From NCBI RefSeq assembly GCF_002343915.1, contig NZ_NETK01000001.1, positions 1,674,001 to 1,738,000 on the forward strand: DNA of 64,000 nucleotides. Direction: 5' to 3'. Below are positions 26,550 to 35,852 of this stretch, in pieces. The notes under the pieces are model-generated. The model was given only the letters and a program-made list of their open reading frames with translations, was not told where the DNA came from and made no database searches. Both the position numbers and the translations under genes were made by a program. Positions within the stretch are counted from its first letter, which is position 1, and each line of letters begins with the position of its first letter. The stretch comes from Nannocystis exedens (GTDB lineage: Bacteria; Myxococcota_A; Polyangia; Nannocystales; Nannocystaceae).

Positions 26550-27770
26550 ATGAAGTACCGCCACCTGCGCAACGCCACCGCCCTCCTCACGTACGGCGAG
26601 CACCGCCTGCTCGTCGACCCGATGCTCGCCGACGCCGGCGCGCTGCCCGGCTTCAAGTTCGGCGCCGGCCGGCGGCCCAACCCGCTCGTCCCGCTGCCGG
26701 CCGACGCGCCCGCCTGGCTCGACGCCGCCACCGGCGTGCTCGTCACCCACGAGCACCCCGACCACCTCGACGGCGCCGCGCTGCGGTGGATCCGCGCCCG
26801 CGGCCTGCCCGTGTGGTGCAGCCACGTCGATGCCGCCAGCCTGCGCCGCAAGGGGCTCGACGTCCGCGAGGTCCACGGCGGCGCGCTCGGCCTCGACGTC
26901 GAGGTCATCCCGGCCCGGCACGGCCGCGGCTGGCTCGCCTGGCTGATGGGTCCGGTGTCCGGCTATTACCTCGCGCACCCCGACGAGCCGAGCGTGTACC
27001 TGACCTCGGACGCGGTCCTCGCCGACGCGGTCTTCGAGGCCATCGACCGGCTGCGCCCCGACGTCGTCGTCGCCCCCGCCGGCGCCGCCGACATGGGCGT
27101 GGGCCGGATCTTGTTCTCCGTCGACGAGCTCGTCGCCCTGGTCCGCCGCGCCCCCGGGCGGGTCGTGCTCAACCACCTCGAGGCCCTCGATCACTGCCCC
27201 ACCACCCGCGCCGGGCTGCGCGAACGGCTGCGCGCCGAAGGCCTGCTGGCCAGGGTCGACGTCCCCGAGGACGGCGAGGAGCTGCACTTGGCGCGCACCG
27301 ACGACCGGCCCCGCCCCGCCCCCGCGTCGGCCCCGGCCCGCGCCCCGGCCTGCAGAAGTGGCTCACCGCGCACCTCGCCGCGACTTGACCCGCCCCGCGT
27401 CTGCCCAGGCCTGCGACGTCGGCTCACCGCGCGCCTCGACCGGACACGACTCAACACGAGATGTCTCTTGAGACATATGTATGGGTCATACGATTCATGC
27501 CAACGACGAGCAGCTGCTCCGCCAACTCCGACTGCTGCGCCGACCTCGAATTGCGACTCGGAGGCGAACACGTGCATGCGAGGCGAAAGCATGCAGCGCG
27601 GCGGCGCGTGCGAGCATCCCGCCGAATGCGGCGAGGGCCCATGCATCGACGGCAACTGCGCGATCATCCCTGGCCGAGCCGCTCGCGATCCGCCGCATGC
27701 GTCGTCCATCGCCGACGCCACGGCCGGCTTTCGGCCTCGACCCGCCTCCGCGCGGACGGGGGACCGGTAG
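26550..27770 (+). CDS. Metallo-beta-lactamase-fold hydrolase (UlaG/YcjY-like) with abnormal tail
   Basis: The open frame codes 406 residues, but the recognisable protein is residues 1 to about 250. It starts MKYRHLRNATALLTYGEHRL and LVDPML, carries the metal-binding VTHEHPDHLDG, then SDAVLADAVFEAIDRLRPDV and VLNHLEALDHCP (late His). The domain order is that of small UlaG-like MBL proteins acting on cyclic or phosphate esters; the substrate is unknown. After EELHLARTDDRP the frame becomes Arg/Pro-rich. In another frame, the sequence just after reads GLQKWLTAHLAAT and stops at 27388, which may be the true C-terminus after a one-base shift. The last 70 residues overlap the decayed Cys-rich gene. 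It is probably controlled by the divergent LysR protein. Confidence 0.75.
   Translation: MKYRHLRNATALLTYGEHRLLVDPMLADAGALPGFKFGAGRRPNPLVPLPADAPAWLDAATGVLVTHEHPDHLDGAALRWIRARGLPVWCSHVDAASLRRKGLDVREVHGGALGLDVEVIPARHGRGWLAWLMGPVSGYYLAHPDEPSVYLTSDAVLADAVFEAIDRLRPDVVVAPAGAADMGVGRILFSVDELVALVRRAPGRVVLNHLEALDHCPTTRAGLRERLRAEGLLARVDVPEDGEELHLARTDDRPRPAPASAPARAPACRSGSPRTSPRLDPPRVCPGLRRRLTARLDRTRLNTRCLLRHMYGSYDSCQRRAAAPPTPTAAPTSNCDSEANTCMRGESMQRGGACEHPAECGEGPCIDGNCAIIPGRAARDPPHASSIADATAGFRPRPASARTGDR
27461..27476. repeat. Hairpin element, ATGTCTC arms
   Basis: ATGTCTCTTGAGACAT is a 7-bp stem with a 2-base centre, of the variant with CTC/GAG arms also found at 62.5-62.7 kb. It lies just before the decayed Cys-rich reading frame. 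Confidence 0.65.
27497..27690 (+). pseudogene. Decayed small Cys-rich secreted-protein gene
   Basis: Frame 2 reads MPTTSSCSANSDCCADL (27497-27547), and frame 0 then reads NCDSEANTCMRGESMQ and ACEHPAECGEGPCIDGNC (27549-27660). Joined, they give a regular C-x5-C-C-x3-C-x5-C module followed by a second C-x5-C-x4-C-x4-C module, as in Nannocystis-type secreted Cys-rich proteins. Neither frame alone makes a sensible protein and no signal peptide is left upstream. The shift falls at about 27547-27550. It is either a degraded gene remnant or an assembly indel. Confidence 0.55.
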
Positions 27771-27913
27771 GATCGTCACATGTGGGTTCATGGGCGCCAT
27801 CAGCCGCATCGGTTCGAAGCACGGCGGGAAGTCACCGCCGCATCCGTCGTGGCATCCTCGTCTAGAATCACCGTCGCCGGGCCTGTCGAAGCTTCTGTCC
27901 CCCGAGGTCCCCC

Positions 27914-28621
27914 ATGAGAAGACCCTTCCTGTGCGCACTGGTCGTCGCCGCCACCACCTCCGCGCTCGCCTGCGACGCGGTCATCGCGGCCCAGTCCAAG
28001 GGCCAGCCCGCCCCTGCGGAGGTCGACCAGCCCGCGGCGATGGCGGCCGTCCACGTCCAGGCCAACGTCGACGTCCAGCTCAAGCCCGAGGTGCTCGACC
28101 TCGAGACCGTCAACTACTTGATCAAGAAGGGCAAGGTCAAGGACGCCGAGGCGCTCGAGAAGCAGCTCAACAATCCCAAGGAGAAGCTGCACACCATCGA
28201 CATCGACGGCGACGGCAAGCTCGACAAGATCCAGATCGTCGAGGTCAAGAAGCCGAACGACGAGATCGTGTTCGAGCTGCACGTGATCCCGTCGTCGAAG
28301 AAGGAGAAGGACAACACCCTGCTCGTCGCCTTCATCGACTTCGCGCCCGACAAGACGACGAACACCCTGGTCGTCAAGGCGACCTACGCGCCCTGCGTCA
28401 TCGGCTACGACACGATCGTGTACGACTACAACGTCCCGATCGTCGTCCAGAACAACACGATCGTGGTCACCGGCGGTCCGGCGTTCTACGGCTGGCTGTT
28501 CGCGGTCCGTCCGGCCTATGTCGGCGTCATCGTCATCGACGCCCCGACCGTGCATATCCACAAGCACAAGCACAAGGGCAAGTGGAAGGGCAAGGGCAAG
28601 GGGAAGTGGGGCTGGCACTGA
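27914..28621 (+). CDS. Secreted protein of unknown function with Lys/His-rich tail
   Basis: The 235-residue protein has signal MRRPFLCALVVAATTSALAC, Cys at residue 20 in a lipobox-like context. Its mature part has an acidic/Lys helix (VNYLIKKGKVKDAEALEKQL), a DIDGDGKLDKIQ segment that matches a single EF-hand-like calcium loop, a beta-rich middle and a very basic end (HIHKHKHKGKWKGKGKGKWG). The DxDxDG loop suggests calcium binding; the His/Lys tail could bind anionic surface polymers or metals. The gene is preceded by GAGG at 27904-27907 as ribosome site. Family not recognised. Confidence 0.72.
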   Translation: MRRPFLCALVVAATTSALACDAVIAAQSKGQPAPAEVDQPAAMAAVHVQANVDVQLKPEVLDLETVNYLIKKGKVKDAEALEKQLNNPKEKLHTIDIDGDGKLDKIQIVEVKKPNDEIVFELHVIPSSKKEKDNTLLVAFIDFAPDKTTNTLVVKATYAPCVIGYDTIVYDYNVPIVVQNNTIVVTGGPAFYGWLFAVRPAYVGVIVIDAPTVHIHKHKHKGKWKGKGKGKWGWH

Positions 28622-28699
28622 ACGCGCGCGGGTCGCGTCGACGCTCCTCGGCGCCCTGGTCGCCGGCCTCGATTCGCGTCGGGATGACCGCGCGCGGCC

Positions 28700-30958
28700 T
28701 CAGGCCGCCGGCAGCGTGAACCTGAACGTGGTACCGCGGCCGACCTCGCTGTCGACCCACACGCGGCCGCCGTGGGCCTCGACGATGCCCTTCACGATGA
28801 ACAGCCCGAGGCCGACGCCGCTCTGCCCGGTTCGCCTCGCCTGCCAGAAGCGGTCGAAAATCCAGGCGCGCTGCTCTTCCGGGATGCCGGCCCCGGTGTC
28901 TCGGACAAGGAACACGACCTCCTTCCCGTGCGGCTCGGCCGCGACCGAGATCGTGCCGCCCTGCGCGGTGAACTTGATCGCGTTGCCGACCAGGTTCGAG
29001 AGCACCTGAAAGATCCGCTCGGAATCCATGCAGGCGCGCAGATCGGCCGGCGCCGCGACCGGAGAGATGTCGATCCGCTTGCGCTCCGCGAGCGGGCGAA
29101 GGACCCCGATCGACTCGTCGAGGAATTGTTTCACGCCCTTTTCCTGCAGCGAGATCTGAAACCGACCGGACTCGATCTTGGCGACGTCGAGGAGTTCGCC
29201 GATCAGGTTACTCATGCTGGTCACCGAGCGCTGGATGCGGTCGAGCGCCGTCGTGACGCTCCCCTCCTCGGGCTGCGTTTCGGAGGCGCGAATGCTCTTG
29301 GCGATGACGGCACCGGACATCTGGATCACGCCGAGCGGGTTGCGCAGGTCGTGCGATACGACGGCGACGAGGTCGTCGCGCAGGCGGACGGCCCGGTTGG
29401 CGCGCTCGACTTGGCGTCCGAGATCGATCTCGAGCGCGCGGCGTCGCAGCTCTTCCACCGCCTCGAGCTCGCCGTCTCGCCACGGCGACGAGCTCTGCCG
29501 CACGACCTCTCTCCAGAGGGCGAACGAGCGGCGCGGGTGGAGCCGCGTCGCGCCGCCGGCCCCGAGCTCGACAGGTTTATTCGGATCGCCGCCCCAGTCC
29601 ACCGTCTGCACGATCTCGGGGCGGAACCACAGCACGTAATGCGGGCGCGGCCGCGGCAGTCGCAGCGCAAGCAGGCCGCTCGCCACGTCGGCGAAGCGGG
29701 CGGCGTCGGGGAAAGCCTGCGGCAGCGACGCCGTGTGGAACACCGGTGCGTCGTTCGTCTCCCTCAGCCAGGCGACCACCTGCTCGATCGCTCCCGGCGG
29801 CGGTGTCTCCCCCACCGCCAAGCAGCCGGCGTCGGTGCAGATCGCCGCGCCGTGCGCCGAGACGAGCTCGAGCAACTCGGGGCCCCGCGCGGCGAGCCCG
29901 GCCAGCACGTCGTCCCCGGCACGACGCATCGCCTCCTCGAGGCCGAGGAGGAGGCCGTGCCACGCGTCGCGGATCCGGCGCTCCTCGAGCTCGGCCATGG
30001 CGGCGATCTGCAGCGACGCGACCCGGCCGAGCATTTCGCAAGCGCCTCGGACCACGTACGGCAGGTACCGCGGCCCGCAGTGGTGCCCGCAGCTGAGCAA
30101 TCCCCACAGAGCGCCCCGATGCACCAGCGAGACGCTCATCGACGCGCTGAGCCCCATGTTCTGCATGTACTCGACGTGAACAGGCGAGACGCTGCGCAGG
30201 ATCGAGTAGCTGAGGTCGAGCGGCGCCTCGGTGTCGGGTCGGAGCGCCGGCACGAGCGCGACTGGCCGGTAGCTGCTGTCCGGGATGATGCGCAACCAGT
30301 TGATCGTATACAGCCGCCGGGCCTGCCGGGGGATGTCCGAGGCGGGATAGCGGAGGCCCAAGTACGGCTCGAGGTCATCGCGGCGCGCCTCGGCGATCAC
30401 CTCCCCGTGCCCCGCCTGGTCGAAGCGATACACCATGACGCGGTCAAAGCCGGTCAGGCGCTGCACCTCCTGCACGAGCACCTCGACGAGCGCATCGATC
30501 GTCCGTGCGGCTTCGATCCGCGCCAGGGCGCAGCCGAGCAGGTCGCGCAGCGACGGCTCCGGCTGGGTCGGATCGAACGGCTCGAGCTCGAGGAGGAGCA
30601 CGCCCTGGTGGCGGTGCAGGAGACCGTCGAACGCGCGACCCGCTGCGATGATACGCAGCGGTCGCAGCTCACGCTCACGGACGACCTGTGTCGCGGAGCG
30701 CAACGCCGCGAGCGATTCGCCGTTCAAGAGTCGTGCGGCCGGGCAGCCGAGCAGCTCCTCGGGCGAGCTACCGAGGAAGGCGGAGGAGTTCGCGCTGATT
30801 TGCTGGACGACGAGTCCGGGCTCGGAAAGCACGAGCAGGAGCCCGAACGCCTGGATCGAACCGGGGGTGTGGATCGGCTCCCGGTCGCAGTCGGGAAAGT
30901 CGACCGCCCCGGAAGAAGGTGTCTCCGGAAGCGCTGAAAAGTTTGTCCCCACGTTCAT
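28700..30958 (-). CDS. Bacteriophytochrome sensor histidine kinase
   Basis: The 752-residue protein starts at MNVGTNFSALPE. PAS domain about 20-130 with the biliverdin-attachment Cys at residue 24 in DCDREPIHTPGSIQ; GAF about 145-315 with the PASDIP motif, YTINWLRIIPDSSYRP and conserved His in SPVHVEYMQNMG; PHY about 325-500 ending near WREVV; HisKA with VVSHDLRNPLG (phospho-acceptor His 536); then the ATPase with NLVGNAIKFT, DTGAGIP and GVGLGLFIVKGI. It should sense red/far-red light through biliverdin and phosphorylate a response regulator. Neither a heme oxygenase nor a response regulator is adjacent. A longer start 48 bases upstream is possible but adds residues without the usual pattern. 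Confidence 0.94.
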   Translation of the reverse strand: MNVGTNFSALPETPSSGAVDFPDCDREPIHTPGSIQAFGLLLVLSEPGLVVQQISANSSAFLGSSPEELLGCPAARLLNGESLAALRSATQVVRERELRPLRIIAAGRAFDGLLHRHQGVLLLELEPFDPTQPEPSLRDLLGCALARIEAARTIDALVEVLVQEVQRLTGFDRVMVYRFDQAGHGEVIAEARRDDLEPYLGLRYPASDIPRQARRLYTINWLRIIPDSSYRPVALVPALRPDTEAPLDLSYSILRSVSPVHVEYMQNMGLSASMSVSLVHRGALWGLLSCGHHCGPRYLPYVVRGACEMLGRVASLQIAAMAELEERRIRDAWHGLLLGLEEAMRRAGDDVLAGLAARGPELLELVSAHGAAICTDAGCLAVGETPPPGAIEQVVAWLRETNDAPVFHTASLPQAFPDAARFADVASGLLALRLPRPRPHYVLWFRPEIVQTVDWGGDPNKPVELGAGGATRLHPRRSFALWREVVRQSSSPWRDGELEAVEELRRRALEIDLGRQVERANRAVRLRDDLVAVVSHDLRNPLGVIQMSGAVIAKSIRASETQPEEGSVTTALDRIQRSVTSMSNLIGELLDVAKIESGRFQISLQEKGVKQFLDESIGVLRPLAERKRIDISPVAAPADLRACMDSERIFQVLSNLVGNAIKFTAQGGTISVAAEPHGKEVVFLVRDTGAGIPEEQRAWIFDRFWQARRTGQSGVGLGLFIVKGIVEAHGGRVWVDSEVGRGTTFRFTLPAA

Positions 30959-31543
30959 GCCCCAGCCACCCGTTACTCTCTTACACTGGAGAGACCCTCC
31001 CTGCATCCCTCGTCACGTCCCCTGCCCGGCACCGCCCTCGCGCGGGGTTCTCGCCGCCGGCGCTGCGCGCGACCCCGCGGCGCTGGGCAGAGGTCGCCGA
31101 ACTCGCCGCTGCCGCCGAGCCCGGCGGCCCGGACCGACGATCCGTCCGTCGCCCGCTCGCCTCCTTGTAACCTTCGCCACGGCGAACCACGACTCCCCGC
31201 TCTCAATACAAGTCTCGTCGCGACTCGTCGTCGACGACCCCCTCGCGCGGTGCGAGGAGGGCACGGAAGGCCCGATGATGCATGAGCGCGTCGACCCTGG
31301 CGGCGCGCGACGAATCTGCTGCTCTCGGCCCCACTTCGAGCCGACGAAGCTCGCTTCGCCTGGTGCGCAACGCCGATGGAGGCGCCCCGGACGACAGACA
31401 GCGGCGCGTCGACGCGTTCCAACGCGACAGGGCCCCGACGAAGATTTTTTCCACCTTGACCGCACTCGAGACACAGCTCCATTCGCGCACCGCAGCGCAC
31501 CCCATCCACCGCATTCAGGCGCGTGACGCAAGCGGGTGACTCG
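30959..31543. other. Gene-free divergent region
   Basis: 585 bases separate the phytochrome kinase and the TPR protein. No open frame here has protein character, codon bias drops, and no dispersed hairpin is present. Both promoters must lie inside, but I see no convincing -35/-10 pair. Confidence 0.5.
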
Positions 31544-33976
31544 ATGTACCATCGCTTCATGGGTCACACCGTTCCTCCTCGAACCGCGAACGGACTGTGG
31601 GATCGAGTCCGCGAGAAGAAGATCGCGGCAACGCTCGGCCGCCCGCCCGACCCGCCTCCGGACCTGCAACTGATCCGCGTCAGCTGCGAGGTCGCTCCCG
31701 CCGCGCTGCGACCGCTCCTCGAGGCGCGTCGATTGACCGAGGCGATCCTCGGCGAGACGCGCCCGCGGCCGGAGCGGAGCAAGCTGCGAGCGCGGACGCT
31801 CTTCGGTGAGACGCCCGAGCGCGCCACCGAGGTCATCGTCGTCGAGCTGTGGAATCAGCTCGCCCAACAGAAGGGTGCGCGGTGGGTCGTCGTCTTCGAC
31901 GCGGTGGAACACGCCGACAAGGCGACGCTGGCGGCGCTGACGCAGATCGTGCAGCGGGCCGAATGGATGCGACTGCCGCTGCTGCTGGTGTTTCACGGCG
32001 AGCCGAAGGAGGCCGCGGCCGAATTGCTCGCGGCCGTGCGCGGGCGCGACGCCGAGGCCGTGGTGCGGGGCGAGGCGCCGCGCCTCGGTGAGGCGCAGCG
32101 GATCGAGTGGAACGCGTTACCCGCGAAGACGCTCCGCGTGCTGCGAGCCGGGGCGTTGATCGGCCCGGGCTTCGAGCTCAGGATCCTCGCCGATCTGCTG
32201 GCGCTCGAGCCGCTCGAGGTGCTCGAGCAGCTCCAACACGCCGTGGATCTCGGCGTCCCGATCGAGGATCGCGGCGAGGGACGGTTCTCGTTGCCGACCT
32301 CCGCGCTCTCCGCCCTGTCCGCGTCGATCATACCGTCGCTCGCGCAAGCGTGGCACCGCCAGCTCGGGCGGCTGCTCGGCGGGCGCGCGGCGAAGGTGAC
32401 CGCCCCGCCCCCGCCTCCGCCGAACGCGGCCAGGATCGCTACGATCCGACGGGAGAGGCTCGGCGATGCTCGCGTGGCGGACATCATCGACCTGTCCCAC
32501 GAAGTCAGTGATCTGGTCGCCGAGACGGCCGACGACGCGTCGAGCGGCGCGCAGGCCGCCGCCGACAGCCCGCAAGCCGCGGAGGTCAGCCCGCCCGACC
32601 ACGACGAGAGCGGATCGCCTGCCCCAAAGGACATCCAAGCTTCGGGGACGAGCACCGCGGCTCCGGCCCCGCACGCGCCTCCCAAAGCCGTGGTTCAGCG
32701 ACGGACCGTGGTGGCAGCGCCGGCCCGAGGCACCGGGGCGCCGGTTCGCCCCCGGACGTTGCTCCTCGCCCCGGACGTCGACTTGCCGGCGCCGGCCGAG
32801 TGGAGCCCGTCCCCCAGGACCGGGGCGACCGAGCTCGAGGACCCGCTGGTCGACAAGGTGCGGGCCGCCGAGCACATGCGCCTCGCCGGCGACGCCGAGG
32901 CGGCCGCGGAGCACCTGTGCGAAGCAGCGCGCACGGCCGCGGAGATGGGAGCACCGCAGGTGGCGGCCCAGCACGTGAACGAGGTGCTCGAATTGCTCGC
33001 ATCGCTGCCCATCGGCGCGTCCCGGCAGCGGCTCAAGGCGCGGGCGCTGCTCGAGCGCGGGCGGCTGCAGTGGCAGGCGGCGGGCTACGAACACGGCTTC
33101 ACGCTGGCCCAGGCGCTGGTGTCGCTCGAGGCCGCGCGCGCCGAGCTCGGGTCGGATGTACCGGTCGACCTCGCCGTCGATCTGGCGCAGGCCCTGGCAG
33201 GCGTCTATTTCGAGCTGGGCGACCCGCATTCGCTCGCGCGGGCGCTCGCGGAGCTCGAGGAGGCGAGCCGAAAGTTGCAGGCCGCGAACGACACGATCGG
33301 AGCGGCGTGCCTGTTCAACGACCAGGCCGCCGTGCGCGTCCGGATGGGTGACGCCGCGAGCGCGCTGCAGCTGCTGCGCGCCTCTCGAGCGATCTTCGAC
33401 GCGCGGGGTCAGGACGACCAGGTGGCGCTGCGCGAGCTCGCGGAGACGGAGCACCTGTTCGCCAAGCTGCCGCTCCATGCCCGGATGCGGCTCGGACGCG
33501 AGGAAGAGGGCTACGCGATCGGCCTCGAACACGCGCTCGCAGCAGAGCGCGCCTATCGCGAGCTCGACGATCCCCGCGAGCTCGCGCGCGTGTGGGAGAC
33601 GATGGGTCGGCTCGAGTTGAAGCGCTGCCGCATCGAGGAGGCGAGGCAACAGCTCGAGGCCGCGTTCGACACGCAGACCCGGATCGGTGACCTGACCGGC
33701 CTGGCGCAGACGACGGAGCTGTTGTCGGAGGTGCTCGCCTGGTGCGGGCGCAACGACGAGGCGGTCACGATGCTCCGCGACTCCGTGGTGTTCAACCGCG
33801 ACAAGGGATCGCCGCGCGGGCTGATCTCCAACCGCGAGGCGCTCACCGCCCTGTCGTCGCGCTTCGCAGCGCTGCCGAAGCACGCGGAAGGCCTCCGCGA
33901 GGTGGAGATCCTGCTCGCGGCCGGCGAACGCGAGCTCGGCGTGCCGTTACAGGCAGACGCTCGACGCCTGGCCTGA
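31544..33976 (+). CDS. Large signalling-type protein with degenerate ATPase-like half and TPR half
   Basis: The 810-residue protein starts MYHRFMGHTVPPRTANG; a GTG at 31523 and an ATG at 31559 are alternatives. Residues about 20-250 follow the layout of a STAND/LuxR-type ATPase (VIVVELWNQLAQQKGARWVV then VFDAVEH, MRLPLLLVFHGEPKEAAAE, WNALPAKTLRVLRAGALIGP), but no Walker A GxxxxGK[ST] is present, so nucleotide binding is doubtful. A low-complexity linker (about 290-440) contains a hairpin-family unit read as PAPKDIQASG. Residues 445-800 are helical repeats of TPR type (ALAELEEASRKLQAANDTIG; RVWETMGRLELKRCRIEEAR; TTELLSEVLAWCGRNDEAVT). A scaffold or regulator role is likely; partner unknown. 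Confidence 0.75.
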   Translation: MYHRFMGHTVPPRTANGLWDRVREKKIAATLGRPPDPPPDLQLIRVSCEVAPAALRPLLEARRLTEAILGETRPRPERSKLRARTLFGETPERATEVIVVELWNQLAQQKGARWVVVFDAVEHADKATLAALTQIVQRAEWMRLPLLLVFHGEPKEAAAELLAAVRGRDAEAVVRGEAPRLGEAQRIEWNALPAKTLRVLRAGALIGPGFELRILADLLALEPLEVLEQLQHAVDLGVPIEDRGEGRFSLPTSALSALSASIIPSLAQAWHRQLGRLLGGRAAKVTAPPPPPPNAARIATIRRERLGDARVADIIDLSHEVSDLVAETADDASSGAQAAADSPQAAEVSPPDHDESGSPAPKDIQASGTSTAAPAPHAPPKAVVQRRTVVAAPARGTGAPVRPRTLLLAPDVDLPAPAEWSPSPRTGATELEDPLVDKVRAAEHMRLAGDAEAAAEHLCEAARTAAEMGAPQVAAQHVNEVLELLASLPIGASRQRLKARALLERGRLQWQAAGYEHGFTLAQALVSLEAARAELGSDVPVDLAVDLAQALAGVYFELGDPHSLARALAELEEASRKLQAANDTIGAACLFNDQAAVRVRMGDAASALQLLRASRAIFDARGQDDQVALRELAETEHLFAKLPLHARMRLGREEEGYAIGLEHALAAERAYRELDDPRELARVWETMGRLELKRCRIEEARQQLEAAFDTQTRIGDLTGLAQTTELLSEVLAWCGRNDEAVTMLRDSVVFNRDKGSPRGLISNREALTALSSRFAALPKHAEGLREVEILLAAGERELGVPLQADARRLA

Positions 33977-34405
33977 AGGCCAGCGCCTCGGGCGCTGCTC
34001 GCGGGGCGCCGCGGCGACCGCACCCGAGCTCGTGCGTTGGGTCGTGCGAGTGCAGCCGCATTCACGCATCGCGCAGGGTGCTCGGCAACTGCCAAATTCC
34101 GGCGCCCCGATCGGTCCGACCACGATCTGTAGACCATGCCTGCACGCATGCTCTCGCGCTCACGGTCCAGCTCGCTCGGGGCGAGCCCGACCGAGCCCAG
34201 CAACGAGACGGACCCGGCTGTGAGGATGACATGAGCACCGTCGTGACCACATTGCATGCACACGGTCGGACAGGCGCAGGAAAAAATCGTCGGCGACCTT
34301 GGAGGAACCTCTTGTTCGGTTGCCTAAGGGTCGCGAACGCCGTCGCGAGGGCTCGAGCTCGTGCGCTCGCCCCGACACGACGGTCGCTTCAAAGGACGCA
34401 CGACA
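33977..34405. other. Gene-free region upstream of a lipoprotein gene
   Basis: 429 bases without coding character. CTGGCC-tgaa-GGCCAG (33968-33983) spans the preceding stop codon and GCGCC-tcg-GGCGC follows at 33983-33995, a possible 3'-end structure without T-run. AAAGGA (34391-34396) is the ribosome site of the next gene. Confidence 0.45.
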
Positions 34406-35533
34406 ATGGCACATCACAATTGGAAGTTCGGGTTTGTCGCGCTCACGCTGCTGGGCTTCGCCTGCGACCAGGCGCGGTCCGGCGACATGCGCGCGCTCAC
34501 CGAGGTCGCCCCGATGGATTCCGCCGAAGCGTGCGGCGAGGCATCGGTCGAGCTCATCGCCGGACAGAACATCGACGTCGGCGCGGTCACCGTCTACAAC
34601 GACGAGACCACGGTCTGCGTCGCGTTCGCCACCGAAGGCGACTGGTACCTGACCGAGACTCACCTCGCCATCGCCACCGATCCCGCGGGCATCCCGCAGA
34701 AGAACGGAAACCCGATCCCCGGGCAATTCCCGCTCCATCACGAAGATCTGTGGACGCAGCACGACGCGTTCTGTGTGCTGCTCGCGGACATCGGCGCGGA
34801 GCCGGGCGACCCTCTGTACATTGCGACCCACGCCGCGGTCGCGCAGGAGATCGAGGGCGAGATCGTCGGCGGAGAGACCGCCTGGGGTCAGGGACACGAC
34901 TTCCCCGGCAAGAACTGGGGCATGTACTTCGAGTACCTGCCTGCGACGTGTGACGGGGGCGATCCGTGCGGCTACCGCACGCAGACCCAGGGCGGGTGGG
35001 GCAACAGCTGCGAGGGCAACAACGCCGGCTGCTACCGCGACGCGCACTTCGATGCGGCGTTCCCTGACGGGCTCGTCGTCGGCTGCGGCGATCTGCACGC
35101 GACGCTCCTCGGCAGCGCCGCGGTCGAACGGGCGTTGCCGACCGGGGGCGAGCCGCGGGCGCTCCTGCCCGTGGAGGCCGTCTCCTACGACGGCTCCGAC
35201 GCCGATCCGACCGTCGGCACCGTGCTCTTCGGCCAGGTCGTCGCGCTCAGCCTGAGCGTCGCCTTCGACGCGTTCGATGACTTCAAGCAGGTCGATACGC
35301 CGGTCCCGCTGGCCGATCTCGTGGTCGCCGACCCCGGGAGCCCCTGCGCCGGCATGAGCGTCGGCGAGGTGCTCGCGGCGGCCAACGCCGCGCTCGGCGG
35401 TTGCCCGGCGGCGCTCTCCGCCTCCGAGCTCAGCGATTGCGCGGCGAAGATCAACCAGGCGTACGTCGACGGCAAGGCCGAGGTCTGCAGCGACACCCTC
35501 GAGATTCCGACCCCGACCCCGATCCCCGGTTGA
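34406..35533 (+). CDS. Lipoprotein of unknown function
   Basis: The 375-residue protein starts at MAHHNWKFGFVALTLLGFAC (lipobox Cys 20), placed 9 bases after an AAAGGA ribosome site. The mature part begins with an acidic helix and a beta domain: ELIAGQNIDVGAVTVYNDET, VCVAFATEGDWYLTETHLAI and FCVLLADIG, which reads as an immunoglobulin-like or C2-like sandwich. A Cys-containing middle (CDGGDPCGYRTQTQGGWGNS, NNAGCYRDAHFDAAFPDG) and a helical end with four spaced Cys (about 315-365) follow. The QTQGGWG pattern recurs in surface proteins of this type of bacterium. I cannot assign a function. Confidence 0.75.
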   Translation: MAHHNWKFGFVALTLLGFACDQARSGDMRALTEVAPMDSAEACGEASVELIAGQNIDVGAVTVYNDETTVCVAFATEGDWYLTETHLAIATDPAGIPQKNGNPIPGQFPLHHEDLWTQHDAFCVLLADIGAEPGDPLYIATHAAVAQEIEGEIVGGETAWGQGHDFPGKNWGMYFEYLPATCDGGDPCGYRTQTQGGWGNSCEGNNAGCYRDAHFDAAFPDGLVVGCGDLHATLLGSAAVERALPTGGEPRALLPVEAVSYDGSDADPTVGTVLFGQVVALSLSVAFDAFDDFKQVDTPVPLADLVVADPGSPCAGMSVGEVLAAANAALGGCPAALSASELSDCAAKINQAYVDGKAEVCSDTLEIPTPTPIPG

Positions 35534-35852
35534 TTGGGATGCCAGCCGTGGTCCGCGCGTCACCGTAGGACGACGCGCGGGTCACAAGCCGTGGTCTTCG
35601 CCTCCGCGAAGGGAAACTCCTGCTCGCGGCCGCAGACACTGCGCTCCGGAACATCCTTCGACCGGCCGCGGTCGAGTTTTTCCAGGCCGGCAACTTCAAT
35701 GCGAGACGGCGCGGCGGCCGGCGCGCGCGTCGATGATGATTGACCGCTGCGCCTTCGAGCCGTGACACTGTCTGCGACGATCGGCGTCCTGCGATCCGAT
35801 CGTCGAAGGTCGCGACCGCTCGCCTGCGGCACGTCATCGCCACGGTGTCCTC
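35534..35852. other. Gene-free region upstream of a kinase gene
   Basis: 319 bases; short frames lack protein character. No repeats or clear promoter seen. Confidence 0.45.
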
